Of a stretch of DNA of 64,000 bases, positions 1-37,509 are shown one piece after another. The notes under the pieces are model-generated. The model did not search any database. It was not told the DNA's origin and saw only the letters and a program-made list of their open reading frames with translations. The stretch is from Undaria pinnatifida. Its lineage: Eukaryota; Sar; Phaeophyceae; Laminariales; Alariaceae. The translations under genes and the position numbers were made by a program. The stretch lies in assembly GCA_012845835.1 (NCBI GenBank), contig JABAKD010000004.1, positions 5,933,765 to 5,997,764 of the forward strand. The letters run 5' to 3'. Each line of letters begins with the position of its first letter. The first letter of the stretch is position 1.

Positions 1-3000
1 AGATAGCACACGCCTTTCGACGAATTTCGGAGACTAATTTTTGGGATTTGAGGGGAGTGCACAGGGCGGGAGGAGCGGCTTCAAAAACGTGCTACGATCG
101 AGATATCACGTTTTTGGCTGAAAATGTTTCTAAATGACGGGGCTGAAAATGGTCGCAATTTGACGACCTTCTTGCCATATGTTTCGTCTTGTACCTAGGC
201 CATGGAATTATTCATCGGGGAGAGCTTGTAAATTTCTCCAGTCAGTTTTTGGTGGTTGGAGTATAGGGCTCCTCAAGTGATGAGCCTGAGTAAAACATGG
301 CGCACCTCTACCGATAGTCGTTTTACGGTAGCCCCCCCCCTCCAACCTTTCTTTGGCGAAAACGCCGGTGTTGCAACCAACTCCAGGCCGTATCTCCCAA
401 AATACGGTGCCCCTTGCCACCCCGACGTCATCGTTCAAAGGTCCTTTGCAAACAAGAAAACATACCAGGTATGGAGATATTTTTCTCTTGTCATCCTTCC
501 CGTGTCGAGCAGTTATGACACATTCGGTGAAGCAGATCTCACGTTATTGGGGGAGGCTATCGTAGAATCAGACTACTTTAGCATGGGTTTTGGGGAAGAG
601 CCGGTCGACAGCTTCCCATAGACTCGTCCCTCGGCATTTGAACGTTGCCCGTCGTCGAGAAAATCAACTTCGAAATTCGTTTCGACAGGGTGTGTTGTCT
701 TGCGTGCTATACCGTACTGCTGTATTCACGTTGTAAAAGATACCGCGGGGGTCTCTCTGTATCGCCGGTCGAGTAGTGCCAGTTACCCGTTATGACGATT
801 GATTGCAAAATTGTTTGGCACAGGTAGGTGTGGGAACAACCTGGAGTGGACAACGCGGAGTAGCACCGTTTGCCGCCATACGGCCGGTATTCCGGCTGGC
901 ACAAGCCGACGCTATAAAGGGACGACTGCTGACGCCATATTATTGTCGACTGCTAGCTCAGTGGTTATGGCGTATTTCTATCGCAGTTTCCACAAAGAGC
1001 TTAACTGTTCTAGCTCAGGGGTTATTTTCTGTGTATCTATCATTGGTACGGCGAAGTACTACATACAAAGTATCGACCCTCTACTGAAGTGAACTACGAA
1101 GAAACTGGGATAACACATGCCCCGGTTATATTTTCACGATTGAGAAGGGGGGTGTTCTGGTGTGCTACACTAATTTTAGGAAATACCGCGCCTGAATCTT
1201 ATTTTTCCTCAGAAATATCGGGCTGAGGTTCTTCTGGGGCTACTCTTTCTTGCGAGAGAGCGGGCAGTGTTTTGGTACTAATGGCTACCTGGTACAATAA
1301 TATGGTGGGATATTGAGATTGTACAGCACCTAGTGCGGGACTACGGCCACCATAGTTCAGAGGAGGAACGTGTCATCAAAAACCGACGACTGTGTACTGT
1401 TATGTGTGTGTGTTCTTCACATTAAACCGTTCTTCTACTCGTCGACATCCAGCACACCCAGTGTCCGTACTGATTCTTCACCCTAGAAAGATCAGCTCTG
1501 TGGTCAGTGCGGTATGTAGTAGATGGATAGGATTTAATAGATTCTTAGATTAAACCATGTCAAACTTGATGTTAACCCGTGTGATAGTCGTGTGATGGAC
1601 CACAGAGCATTTCACGTCAACGCCATCTCTCTGATAGTCGGGCGAGAATATGGGTGATTGTGATGCTCGCGGGCGAGTCTACGCGGTCACTTGTTATAGT
1701 ACTTTGATTGCCGCACTTACAGTGCTTGCAGTACTGCAACGGCCACTGATTGAGTGGGGGATAACCAAACGTGGTGTCTGCACTGGAAAGCAAGGACTCG
1801 TATGGGACGTGTCTGGTTGCTTGCTCCATCTATCTGTCCGGCAGTCTGTCTGTGGGTCTGCGTGGCTGAATATTAAAGCCTGGTTTGGGTAGGCAATTGG
1901 TTAACCCTTGACCAGCAGCTAGCTGCTTTAACATTTCGCCGACGCTTTAACTCGTATATAGTTTGGGATAAATGAGGCCTCTCTGCTGCGATCAGCCGGA
2001 GACTCTCACCCAGGGCTACTACCGCCGCGTTGATTCGATGGTAATCAACGCGGCACCTCGTCGCAGAGAGTAGGTACCCCCGTAAAATAAACACAAAAAA
2101 TAAAACTGATGTCGTTGTCGGCGTGTCTCGCGCACAATGATGGGTGGGCGGGATGGTCTGTTTTCTCTAACCGCTTCCTACTCTCTCTAGCTGCTGCACG
2201 CGAGCCGACGATGCGAGTGGGATCGTCTTGATTTTTCTGTACGGCTATCAGGCTTTTCACCCCGAGGGCGGCGGATGCTGTTGACCCTATGTGTCAGTGC
2301 GTGTGCGACGGTTGGTTGCGGACTGTCACCCCACGTACCCCATAAAAATGCCCATGGCTTTAACCCTTGACCAGCAGCAGTCGTCAAGCGGACGAACACT
2401 CGCAGGTACCTAAACAAACGGCGTTGTCGGCAGGGGAAACATGTTTGTCCGCCTTTCGGTCTTCATGTCAATCTACCTCTGTGTTTGCTGTCTGCCGGTC
2501 AGCCAGCGTGTCTGTCCGCATGCGTCTATATTTATACCTCTGACTCGTCGTCCTATTATCTGTCTGTTTGCGCTTTTTTATCTTCCAAACTTTTGCATCC
2601 TTGCGGCTAATTCGTTTTTTATTATCATTTCGTGATGCGTATTGTTTGCATATCGTCTGTCCACTCGTATCGTATAGATTCTCTGCCGCTCTTGATTGTC
2701 CCGAAGCAGACATCGTGTTATTGGTGCGGTAGTGTGGGAGAGAAGCGTGGTGGGAACTTCACCACCCGACAACTGTTGAACATGGACGCTGTGAGGAAGC
2801 CCTTACAAATACGCCATAGCGTAGTCATTGAGTCGACATTGCCTATTCATAGGGGGAATAATCTATAGTTAGTCAAAGCGGCATTTGTTGGGGGGAGTTC
2901 ATTGATGCAAGCGTTGGACATGATGGCGGTGTATGTGGCGGACTGCTGTCGTCGTGTTCGAAAGATAAACGCTTAGATTTATGTTCGACAAGCCCGACTG

Positions 3001-4680
3001 TGAGCTTCAACTCAGGAAAAGTATGCGTAATTGTGCATGCTGATGAACACCCTCTCCGACTGATGGAGAATATTATGAGGGTGAGACGATGGGTATGGCA
3101 TCGTCTGTCAGCTCTCGGCAACGTGCACGATGTACGGCTAGATGTACCCTGCCCCGGGTCGCTTTGCTCACTGACTTAAAGCAAGGTTGGATAATGCTTG
3201 GTCGTGGAGGTCGATACTTCGTTATGGCAAGAAACCTACGCTGTTCTACTGCTGTCGATTTATCCGGTAGGACGGTTCCCCGACGACTCTATCATTGCGG
3301 TTGTCGAAGAGGAACTACTTTTGTAATCACGCTGCATTTTGAACACAACGTTCACCACATCCCAAGGAAAGTGTCTCAGAGCGCGGACAGTCCTTCGCTT
3401 TCCAATCCGACCATTTTCATGACTACCAGACAATCATACCATATACTGTACTACATGCCACTCCTATACCAAGTATCTGTGATACGCACACGGACCGCAA
3501 AATGGTGTCGTAATGTTTTATGCTCCAACAGTAGTAACCCATGCTACCGAACGCGAACGTATAGACGTATAGTCTAGACGTGCACGAATGCTACCAATCA
3601 GCGACTCGGTAGGCTACTGGCCATCGTTACAATGAAGTGCCTGCCACCAACACGACCCCTCAATAGATGTAACACCGTCATTAATTGCCATTCAATATCC
3701 CATATAGTTTGTCGACTTACTTATGTATGCTAATTTATAATTTGACACTGGCCATAACTATTCCTCTTTTCAAATATTGACAACCTGCACAATAATATGT
3801 TTAGTGCGGAGAAGATGTATTATCGTGTACGTGGTCGTCAACAATATAATAAGTTAGGATGCAGGAGTGTGTATGAACGACGACAAGGTGGGTGTAGTCT
3901 TGCAATTTTTAACGAACTGTGCCTTACGCACGCCCCCCAAAAACATGTGAGAATGCATCCCTATTGATCATCTTGTTCTCCTAGGAATGGAGAAATAACT
4001 AACGAAAAATGCAGAATTCCGCGTTTCTGCCCACCCCGTAGGGTCTTCATGGTATCATATTATTATATACAGGCTAACCTGTTAGCCTGAAAGACAATAA
4101 TAGAATAGAACGCGAACCAAATTCCGGTCAGTCATTCGACCAGTACTAAACGACGTCGGCAGCCGCATTCCACGGCGATTATGTTCTGTTCAACAAGCAT
4201 AGAACCGGACGGGCTCCCAATTTTCGTACCACACGCACACAAATCAGCAAACGCCAGCATTTTCACAGCCTCTGAGAAGATTACCACCATTCGGAGACAC
4301 CACCCCTCGTATTTTACCGGTCTCCCGGGTGTGCTCGTCCACATGGCGGGTTGTCTTGTCATGATTACAGGAGTTCTACCTTGGGAGCCGCTCCGCCTCC
4401 ACTGTTGATTATGGGGCTAGTGTCTGCGTCTATCCCCCGATAGCGATAGGCCCGTAGTCCAAAAAAAAAAAAACGAAGCCCGAGGTTGATTGCGGGGACA
4501 CGAAGCCCGTGGATGTCAATAATGGGTATCTTCCACCTTTTGCGAAGCGCAGAGATGCTGCCAGGGGGTTTGCACGTGGCCGTCTTTCCCCTACCGTTAA
4601 CGTGTGAGCCCGTCTTGACTTAAAATATGTCTCGGTGTTGAGCTTGGCTCGAAGACGTAGCTTGAGAGCAGCCAGAGCGA
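1..4680. other. Intergenic DNA downstream of RNR1
   Basis: No gene seen. Notable only for a hairpin (aaaaacgtg...cacgttttt) at 83-114, the GGCACTA element at 715, two tRNA-A-box-like strings (ctagctcagtggttat 951, ctagctcaggggttat 1011) and a 19-bp direct repeat ttaacccttgaccagcagc at 1901 and 2360. Confidence 0.5.
715..905 (+). repeat. GGCACTA-family element
   Basis: TACTGCTGTA followed ~50 bp later by cgagtagtgccagttacccg, then giving ccggctggcac. Shares cgagtagtgccagttwcccg with 24468-24488. Confidence 0.6.
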
Positions 4681-4689
4681 CCCCGGGAT

Positions 4690-5520
4690 AACCCGTCGAT
4701 CCCTGGTGGTGGTGGCTCAGTCGATGCTCCGGTGGTTCCAGATGGCGATGACCCACCGACCTCATGTGATGATATTGGTCCAGCTCATGATCACGTGATC
4801 CGTGATACTGTTGATCCAGCAATCCCATATCCTGCTGCTCTGGCAAGCTTATGCGCTAGCGATCAAGTGATCCCAGGCGCTGACGCTTCGACGTGCAACG
4901 GTGATCCAGTGACATCCAGCGCTGATGCTCCGATGACCCCAGGTGCTTGAGCTCCTAGGACCCCGGGCGATGTTATTCGATGGAGTTGGTGTGGGTGTTT
5001 TACCACTCTATTTTCATTTCCCAGGACACAAAATGGGCTTCCATCAGAAGGTAGGCGAAGTTTACAAGCTGATCCGGGGGGTTGCCCCATCCGCCCGGGT
5101 GCTCTCTCCGTGTGCTTGAGCAACTGGACAGGGGTGAGTTCACCGTACGCTCTTTCGAAGGTGCCCTTGGTGAAGCCCCGGTGGCCGGATCAGATATTGT
5201 ACTGGCGACCACGTGATGCTGCACATCCGGTGTGACTCCAGTCGAAGTAGAAACCCCAGTCAAAGTAGCATGTGCGACCTCGAGAACAGCACTACCTGTG
5301 ACCCCAGGTAAAATTTCTGGTGTGACTGCTAGAAATGTCGGTCAAGCTCTTGATGGGGATGTTTTAGCCCCTGGTGACGACACTCCGGCTGTTGTTGATA
5401 CTCCAACCCCTGGCGATGACGATCCTGCCCCTGCTGATGACTCTCGCGCAACCTCAAATGATGGTAATCTAGCGACCCCAGAAGATGTTCCAGTGCCCAC
5501 AGGCTTTAGCGGTTTGACGA
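4690..5520 (+). repeat. Degenerate Asp/Pro/Ala-coding repeat region
   Basis: Diverged units of about 30-36 bp such as gctgatgctccgatgacccc and gacgatcctgcccctgctga. Read plus they give GDD/TPG-rich peptides broken by stops. Confidence 0.5.
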
Positions 5521-5914
5521 TCTTCGCTGATGAGGCTCCGCTGTCTGCATCAGTCACCACATTGAAAAACATCAAAGTCAAGGCCCCTTCCAGTCGTTGT
5601 AACGGCACCACGGCGCCACCCGTCCGCAGGTGGGGGTTACCTTCCTCTATGGTGGTGGTGGTCTCCTGCTTCGCTAATATTACCATTAACTCACCTCCTC
5701 GTCCTAGTACTCCTACTGCTGTGGAAAAAACGTGACGCTCCAAACCTTGAGCGATCGAGGTGAGGAACCACCCTCGATGTTTCTTGCCGGTCTGATCGAC
5801 GATGCTGGTGCCGTAGAGGATGCCGATTGCAGTTCTTCGTAGTTCGTTCTTGTCCATCGTCTCACTCTCATGATTCCGTTCCTCCGCGAGTGAGAGCGTT
5901 TCAACCTCAAACAC
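5342..5914 (-). CDS. Hypothetical protein, 190 codons, weak
   Basis: Open from MFEVETLSLAEERNHESE to a Ser/Gly/Pro-rich end. The first ~100 residues (MDKNELRRTAIGILYGT, KHRGWFLTSIAQGLER) look globular, the rest is encoded by degenerate repeats. I recognise no family. It could be a relic of an element Gag or an exon of an unknown gene; no splice partners were found. Confidence 0.25.
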   Translation of the reverse strand: MFEVETLSLAEERNHESETMDKNELRRTAIGILYGTSIVDQTGKKHRGWFLTSIAQGLERHVFSTAVGVLGRGGELMVILAKQETTTTIEEGNPHLRTGGAVVPLQRLEGALTLMFFNVVTDADSGASSAKIVKPLKPVGTGTSSGVARLPSFEVARESSAGAGSSSPGVGVSTTAGVSSPGAKTSPSRA

Positions 5915-5919
5915 CTCTT

Positions 5920-8280
5920 CTTATCTCAAGCTCGCAACCGGATTTGCCGAACAACAACCCAAGCGAATATGTTTCGATTGGCACTACAGCAGTAGCTGAC
6001 CACATTCACCGTGAACCAGAGAAGTCCACTAAATAAAGCTCGATCGATCGAACATGCACGATGGCTTGGGAAAAAGAGGAGGGAAGGGGTTTGATTCAGT
6101 TAGCTGGTCGGACGCGTGCCACCGCACTACCGTAGGGGCACACGCCCTAGTTTTCCTCGTCTGGGAAAGGTCCATACCTCACCCAAAAACTGAATGCAAC
6201 AAAATACGAGAGTGCGACCCGATGAGCAACTCTATGGCCTCAGTAATAAACTGGCGACCGTAAAAATCGAAACGGTATTGGCTAGGTCCTCAGCTGAGGA
6301 GCCCCATGAATCGGATTGTTTTATTTTATCAAAAACGTGCTACCCTCTTACCGTAGCACGCATCACCGGATAAACGGACCTAGCGATGGTAACAGAGACA
6401 GACAGGTGGTTCCAAAAAGTGTCTGGGTCCAAAGCCGTTGCTGTCCAAGGGGTAGCTCAAGGGTGTGTTAGTAGTGGTACACACTTTGTGCATACCTGTG
6501 GTACACATACCCGAGTATCGACAATATAAAAACAACTGCGGCACCCGCGGGTACTCTGGAGTAAACACGCTACTAAACAAGCTAAAAAAACCCCTGGAGT
6601 TGTAAGAAAGAAAACACTATGCTGTGACCCTTTCGGAATATCACAGGGCGTATGTACTTCAAGCCTTTTGGGACGCAGGTAGCGCGATCCACAGAGCGAT
6701 AAATGCGGTCTGGTCAACTTTTACGTAGAAAGAGCGTGCAGCAGTGCAAGTATCAGGATGCTGCGCGCGTGTTGTGCATGCCCTTTCTTTGCACTCTGGG
6801 TACATCCTCTATCCCGGCAGCCCGCGTCGGCCGGACCGCGTCGTTTAGCCGATGATGTCACCGTCTCTTTGTCCTACATTTTTTTATCTGAAGTCCAGAA
6901 CGTTTGACAAAGCTATGTTCCTTTCGGGACACGTAAGAGGGGGAAAGCGACCAACACGACACGACGACTACAGCAACGGCCGCCCGAAGCAGTCCGAGCT
7001 GCTTGCAGGGCTTCATGCCAAAGTCCGTACTATTCGGTACAAGGAGCTGTACAACCACATCACCGCAACGCACTCTGATACGGATTCGTGCTGCTGCGCG
7101 TTTGACGGTAAATGGACCACACTCTTCACTGTGTCGCTGTACAGCTATCTTTTGAGTCCAAAGGGTCAAATAATGCAATGAGCTAATAAATAGTTGCACT
7201 CGTCGTTGTTTGGGTTGCTATACTTGTAATAAGAGCCAAGTCAGAGGGGCAAGGGTTAGGGTTACTCTCAACAAGGTGACGTGGGTACAAATCTCCTCCG
7301 GGAGACCAAGGGGGAAGGGCGTCGGAAAAAACGCATCGGCCACTCTTGAAAACAGCTTGAGCAACAGAGGTAGGAGACTGTAGCTTTGTCCGGAGTTCTC
7401 CGACACGTGCCCAGCACGATATTGCTACTGCTGCGCGGTCCACTAGGTGGTTGGTAATACCGTATTTGGCATATCTTGGGTTGCAACCCGTGGGCATGTC
7501 GTCGCTTATGGGCAGCGAGGACATAGCAAGAGGCAACGCTTGGGACAAGTTGACGCATGCAGGCAGCGCGTGCACAGTTACACACAGCCAGAGGCAACGA
7601 GCGTTGGACCTCACCCGAACTCCGCCACAACCGGAAGACTACGAGAAGCGATCGACGTTCGCTTCTGAATCATCCACACCACTGCCACCATCGCCATCAG
7701 CACCATCAGCACCATCACCACCATCGTCGTTATCGTCATCCTCATCACCATCGTTATTATTATCGCCATCACTGCCGCCATCAACACTGCCACCATTAAC
7801 ACCATCACCATCAACACAACCATTTTAAGGGTACCCTGACAACGGGGTCAGTACTGCATGCCTGTCACCTCCTTCAACTTTCTCACCACTGTCATACAAC
7901 GATCCAGATATAAACCCACCTAACCCCCAACCCCTCCCTAAACTGTTGATACGGCTGGAGAAGGGTGAAAAAGAAACTCCTACGTCATGTACAGCAGAGA
8001 AAAAACACCCCCCCCCCCTTGAACACTATTGGGACGGCTGGAGAATGATGAAACACTCCCTTACGTACCAGGTATTACACAGTATATAAAAAAAAGAAGC
8101 ACCGCCACGCTCACATCGACACAATTGCTATGATACCCTACTAATGAATCCAGTACGCGTGAAGGCGTGCGTGGACTGTTCCAAATCAGGCTTCGGCGGA
8201 TACCCCAGCGGTCTCCAGCGGGGGATCACCCCCGACTCCCCGCCCCAATTCACCCCTCCAACCTTCATCCCCACACCTCG
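5920..8280. other. Intergenic DNA downstream of RNR1, second part
   Basis: No convincing gene. Contains the inverted repeat cgtgctac...gtagcacg at 6336-6361 and a CCA/CAT-rich microsatellite at 7671-7825. Confidence 0.5.
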
Positions 8281-8284
8281 CGCC

Positions 8285-9420
8285 GTCAAATGCGAACGGA
8301 AACCGCAACGTTCTGTTCAAGTCGAGCAAGCGCGGCACTCTCCCAGACCCCCGCTCCTCCACCCACACAGTCAACTCCGTAGGAAACCCGCAGTGTTCAT
8401 TTCTGTTGCAGGTTAGGCATTCCCTCCGTCCCTCTGCCGCCCCCGCCCCCCGCGCGCCGTGAAGACCGCAGGAAAATCCGCAACGATCAGGTCAAGCCGA
8501 GCACATGAGGATCTCTTCCTCCTCTAGTATCGGCGCCTTGCCGGCAGCCCACCCCCCCTGCCCCCGCCCCGCGCGCCACCAACGACGTGGAAAACTCGCA
8601 GCATCAAGTTTACGCCAAGCCGAGTAGGCGAGGCAGTCTCCCTCCTCTTCTTCCAGCGCCTTCGCGGCGGCCCCCTCCCCCCCTCGCGTGCCATAACCTC
8701 AATAGGAAACCAGGATCATTCCCTCCAGTGCACGCCGAGTAGGAAAGGCATTCTTCCTCTTTTAACAGCGCCCAGAATAGCAAGGTGCCAAAGTCCGCCT
8801 CACAGGTGGTTCTTAGCAGGATGGAGCTCACTCTTCACTCGACTTGCCGAGCACCTCACGGCGCGTTGCGCTTGGTGCACGCGATGTCTGCCTGGTCGAT
8901 GAAAACCCGACGTGCACATCCCGACATTGTAGGGATGTGAGGGTCGATTGTCGTACGACCACGGTTGGGCATGAAATGAGCACATCCCCCCCTCCCCCTC
9001 CCCCTCCCCTTTTGGCCACGCCATCGTCCTCGTGGGGAACCCTTTTAGCGTTCAGTTTAGTCGACCAGGTGAGGCACTCTTGCTCCTATGCTTCTGGCGC
9101 CTGGCGCCTTAGAGGCAGGGTGTTGCGTACCTTGTAACCCCTCCCCTTCCCCCTCCCACCGGCGTAATTAACTTCATGCAAAACCCGATGCATTTAGTTC
9201 AAGCCGAGCAGAATAGGCAATGCTCTGGTATCTCAACATCCCTGCCCTATTCTCTCCCCCCCCACGCAGCCAAGTCGGAAAGGCACCCCCCCACACACTG
9301 CCGCGCGGCCTAGTAGGCAAGGCACACCCCAGCGCGCCATCAACTGCGTGGGAAATCCGCAGCGTAAAATTGCTCGAGTCTCCCCCCCCACGCCATCCAC
9401 TTCGTAGGAAACCCTTGGTG
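8285..9420. repeat. Tandem decayed copies of the end of RNR1 exon 20
   Basis: About eight copies of a ~90-120 bp unit covering the CLTCSA codons, the stop and the Glu-rich stretch, at roughly 8290, 8380, 8465, 8590, 8705, 9030, 9175 and 9345. Marker strings are aagccgagyaggyraggca and cttcctcctc. None keeps an open frame. Confidence 0.8.
8878..8985. repeat. ~100-bp dispersed repeat, 3' flank of RNR1
   Basis: gatgtctgcctggtcgatga then ccgacattgtagggatg and gagggtcgattgtcgtacga; opposite orientation to the copies in RNR1 intron 1. Confidence 0.8.
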
Positions 9421-9431
9421 TTCCGTTTAGT

Positions 9432-33395
<23,964 letters not shown>

Positions 33396-33519
33396 GGTTG
33401 CTTATGGGTTGCTCCTGAAGACAACAATCTAGTAGTGGTACAGTAGTACTACGAAGTAGTGATAAGAAGTAGGAGTTATGCAGTCTACCTGGAATTTCAG
33501 CTAACTCTAAGAGCTTTGA

Positions 33520-33568
33520 CGGAGGGAGGGAGGGAGGGAGGGGGGGAGGGAGGGAGGGAGGGAGAGGC
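33520..33568 (+). repeat. (GGGA)n tract upstream of RNR1
   Basis: Twelve or so GGGA/GGAG units about 125 bp 5' of the RNR1 start codon. Confidence 0.88.
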
Positions 33569-33599
33569 GAGCAGGAGGGCGGGCAGTCATAGAATGATA

Positions 33600-33772
33600 G
33601 ATGGTGCGCAACATTCGATGAACAATCGACGAGCAGTGGGATTGCTGAACCCTATGCGCGATAAAAATTGAAGGCAAGAACCGGGGAGGAGAAGGGATGA
33701 CACCTGTGACCACGGCTTGTCCAGAAGCTGGAAAGTGAAAGTGTGCTAAAAAAAAAAAAAAAAAAAAAAAAA
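33600..33772 (+). mobile_element. SINE copy 2, 5'-truncated with poly-A tail
   Basis: Matches the 3' half of the element in RNR1 intron 9 and ends in 25 uninterrupted A (33748-33772), as expected of retroposition by a LINE machinery. It lies about 200 bp upstream of the RNR1 start codon. Confidence 0.65.
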
Positions 33773-36700
33773 TGGTAGGGGTAGACTTATCACCTACGTA
33801 CTGCTCTATTCGAAAGGATACTCCAATATTTCGTACGAGGACGAGTACATGGTATTCTGGGCGGAGAGGTGACAGGGTCCTGCAGTGGTAAGACGCGGTG
33901 GGGCGTGAAAACGAGGCAGTTGCGAAGAGGGGGTAGGGGCGGGCGAGCAGAGTCCCCTCTCTAAGAACGGGCGCGGTGGTAAAAGCCAGAGCCAGACAAC
34001 CGGTCAAGTCACCCCAGGATCGGCGGTTGGCAAAGGGGGGGTCGACACAGCAGGTAGCCCGGATACGGTATCTGCCAGGTAGCCCAAACAGCCCGTGTGA
34101 GGCAGAATAAGGAGAACGAAACAAGAAGGTTGTGTTGACAAACTGTGCAGCATACCTTGAGCATACTGCTAATAACATGCAGAACAGAACACGCGTCGTA
34201 TTAATCATAAGAAACACGGCAACGAGAACCCATACTTACATTTACATCATGTAGAAACCTGGGAGCCATTATGAGGAAGTTAGTGTAGAACTTACGCTCT
34301 GCCAAATATCAAACCCAGCCTGGGTCAGTTTTTCAGTTTCTTGCTTCGTAGGTGTGCTGTGCAGTGTACTGCATACCGCATACTGTATACCGGTACCTGG
34401 TGCTAACCAGTACCTGGTTGAGCAGACTACTACAGCAGTATCGGTCCCCTGATAAGAAACCGAGATACCGCCGTGCTTTTGGTTTTAGGATATCGCACAT
34501 TACGTGTTCGAGAAAAAGCGCGCTTTACACTTGCTTTAGGCACTACCATCTTGAGTATAACAGCTGCTGTCGATGTGTTTTTTCCCCATTAGGTTCTCGT
34601 GTATGACATAGGGTAAGTTTCTTGTGAGGCTCTTTCTATTGAGAGGGACGGTACTGCTGTAAATGGAGTTACCACAGACTCAGGGGTGGCGATCTTCTTG
34701 TGTGCGTTATCATACCGACTTACCTTCCACCCGGAGGACAGATTCAAGCTTTCCTCTACGAGTAGAACTTGTTATACTGGTACCTGTGGGTGCACTGGGA
34801 AATGCAAGGTATAAAACTACTACTACTGTAGTCTGCATGTAGCGACAGATGTACTGCATCGGGTATTGCGAGGCGGGAGCATTGCGAGGCTTCCTGCGAG
34901 GCTGCTTGCGATGTGCTGCTCTACGAGGTGCGCGCGTAAGAGAGGCATGTTGAACGTATACCAAGGATTCGTACACGTACCCGGCCCAACGTCAACATTC
35001 ATGTGTGCTTTTTGTGTTAAAAAAAAAGTACCCCTGGTATAGACTAGAATAGACGATTGATGTATCTACTAATAGGCTGTGTAGAGCTCTGCGCTCCCGC
35101 CATCCATCGTCGTATGATACCTGCACCTGCACCTGCACCTGGTATCACATCAGTCTAAATAAATTAAAATACACTCAAGCTGTATCATATCAAAGCGAAC
35201 TGGGCGCTGAGAGAGCGTGCGCAGTTGTCGGTACGTAAAACACATGGACGGGGGTGCGACGATGAAACCGGGTCGACACGGGGCACGCAGTGCGAGGATT
35301 TACTCCACCGCCTGCCATATCTTATCTGCTGCTGCTGTATACTGCTGCTGCTATACGCCCACTGCTAGCTTGTACGAAGTGGCTGCTGTAAAAACAACGA
35401 TCGAAGTTGTCATTCGCGGCTTTCGCGCCAAAAACAGGCGCACAAATTTGAAAAAACCAATGCTTCACACAGCAGTAGCAGTATCATTGCACCAGAACTA
35501 GAGGGGCGACGAGCGATAGAAACACAACCGGCACGGCAACCGGAGGCTGGGGCCGAACCGCACACTGAGCTTTCCTGGTGAGGGGTGAGCGCCGGCCTAG
35601 CCGTACACTGAAATAATGATTAACAGAGGGAGGAGTCGATGCTCTATAGATAGCTTGTGCTGGTGCGTGTGCCTGACGCTGTATCTACTCTGCACCTGGC
35701 ATGTTTACGAGAGCATTCAACCAGAAAACTGATACTAAAAGCGGTGGTGAGCGGGTGCTGTCCCGGCTTTCCTTGCGCCGTCTTACCTCTTCCTCTGCCT
35801 GAGACTGGAGACTGGGCGCTCCCTGGGATGGCGTTAGTATGTCTGGTAAACGTAGGCAAGGCGAGCGGGAAGAGAGCCTGAGCGTTCGAGGTATCCGAGT
35901 GATGTCGACAGGTGATGGATGGGATGAAAAAGAAAGACCCCAAAGAAATTCAAATTAGCTTCGTACGATACGTACGTAATTCAAATCGAGGAATGACAGA
36001 GTTGTCCCCTCTTTTTGAAGCAGCGTAATAATGTGGAACTCCAAGGTTTGGAATCAGAACAATAAGTACAAAAAAACTTGCAGCCATTTTCAGCTGCGCC
36101 ACCAGCAATACAGGTGAGAAGAAGCTTCGGGCTTCCCGCTTCAAGGCTGCGCATAGATCGGAGCCAACTGTGCATATGCATGGCACCAAGCCCTTGTTGG
36201 CGTGCCCCATGATTTTATTTCAGCAAGCCCTCTCTGCGCATGATGCTCATGCCTCGCCAGGCAACAGCAGCAGCGATCAGATGCAACGCAGCAAACCCCA
36301 CGTGCTTTCGTATTGATTATTTTTTGTATCCAGCTTTTTTTTTATCCACATTTTGAATGAGGCATCAAACGTTCGCGAGCTCACTGTACCACCTCGAGCA
36401 CAAGCGATACACACATATCCCGTGCACGACAAGGTGCTGCGCGACTACGAGCACGTTTGGCACGCCCACCCACCCAACATGTTGTGCCCGTCAAGCACGG
36501 CGGCAGTGCCGGCGCCAGACGCCAGACGAGAGAGTACCGAGATGGATCGTTGTTCTGGGGCTGAGTGCAACACTGACAAGTCAAGTACAGTATCTTGTCC
36601 TACAACGTCAAATTTCAAATTTTAAATTCGCTCATCATCCAATCGTTTCATGAGCATGTGAGCCTAAATACATGTCTGATGACAATCCGTCACCAAGCAA

Positions 36701-37500
36701 CAATAGAGCACCGGTCGCGGGCGCCGAGCTCTATTCCGCCGCCGCTTGCCGCACTAAAACCTGGTGTGCATTACTTGTATTGATGTTTTATATCCCCCCC
36801 CAGCAAATTGGCCTGGGCTCTAACATACGCAGTCTCGGACGATCGAGACCCCCAATAGTAGCAAACCGTTGAGACATACCCCGAATCGCTACTACTAGTA
36901 CTGCTGTAGTCAACCGCAAACAACTATAAATATAGTATCGCCGGTAGAGACAGCTCGCGCTACCGCTATCGCGGAACCGAAGGACACGCCAGCTAGCGCT
37001 GGATTGCGAATGCAATCGACACACGACGTGTATGAAAATGCGTGGAAGTGTGGTGAGCTTAAGCCTTATTTTCCCCATCCGCCGGAGGATTACAAAAAAC
37101 AAAAAAAAAGTACGGTGTGACCAACACCGTGTATGTTTGGCCTCTCCTTCCTACCCACCTTCGAAAGAAGCAAAGGGCGGGCAGGAGGGCGCGACAAACC
37201 ATAGCAGTAGACTAGCTTCTACTGTAGGCCTATCAACCGGCAAGGGAAGTGTCGTTCCGCTCGTGTGCTCTGTTGTGTTCGCTAGGCTATGCACGTGAGA
37301 CGCCTGAAGCCTCGAGAATGATCGTCGCTTCCCCTTGCATCCTATCCCCGACGTCAATCAGTCGGTAGGGGCCCCCAGTATCGCATAGGTAATTGATTTC
37401 GTCGGTTTCGTACAAAACTAAAAGTTCGAATAAATATGTTGATTTGTCGCAAATCCTTCGAATCATCATGTTGTTACTGTTTCCTTCGACGATGGGGGGG
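33773..37500. other. Intergenic DNA upstream of RNR1
   Basis: No gene recognised. Holds (ACCTGC)4 at 35118, several TACTGCTGTA motifs and CTG-rich runs at 35325-35395. Part of it may be the RNR1 promoter but no element could be assigned. Confidence 0.5.
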
Positions 37501-37509
37501 GACACGAGA

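Noticed and set aside
940-1035. Two tRNA-like A boxes (ctagctcagtggttat, ctagctcaggggttat)
   Set aside because: No B box, anticodon stem or cloverleaf could be completed; at best a relic.
3089-3577. 162-codon plus frame
   Set aside because: No recognisable motif, composition like surrounding intergenic DNA, no splice partners.
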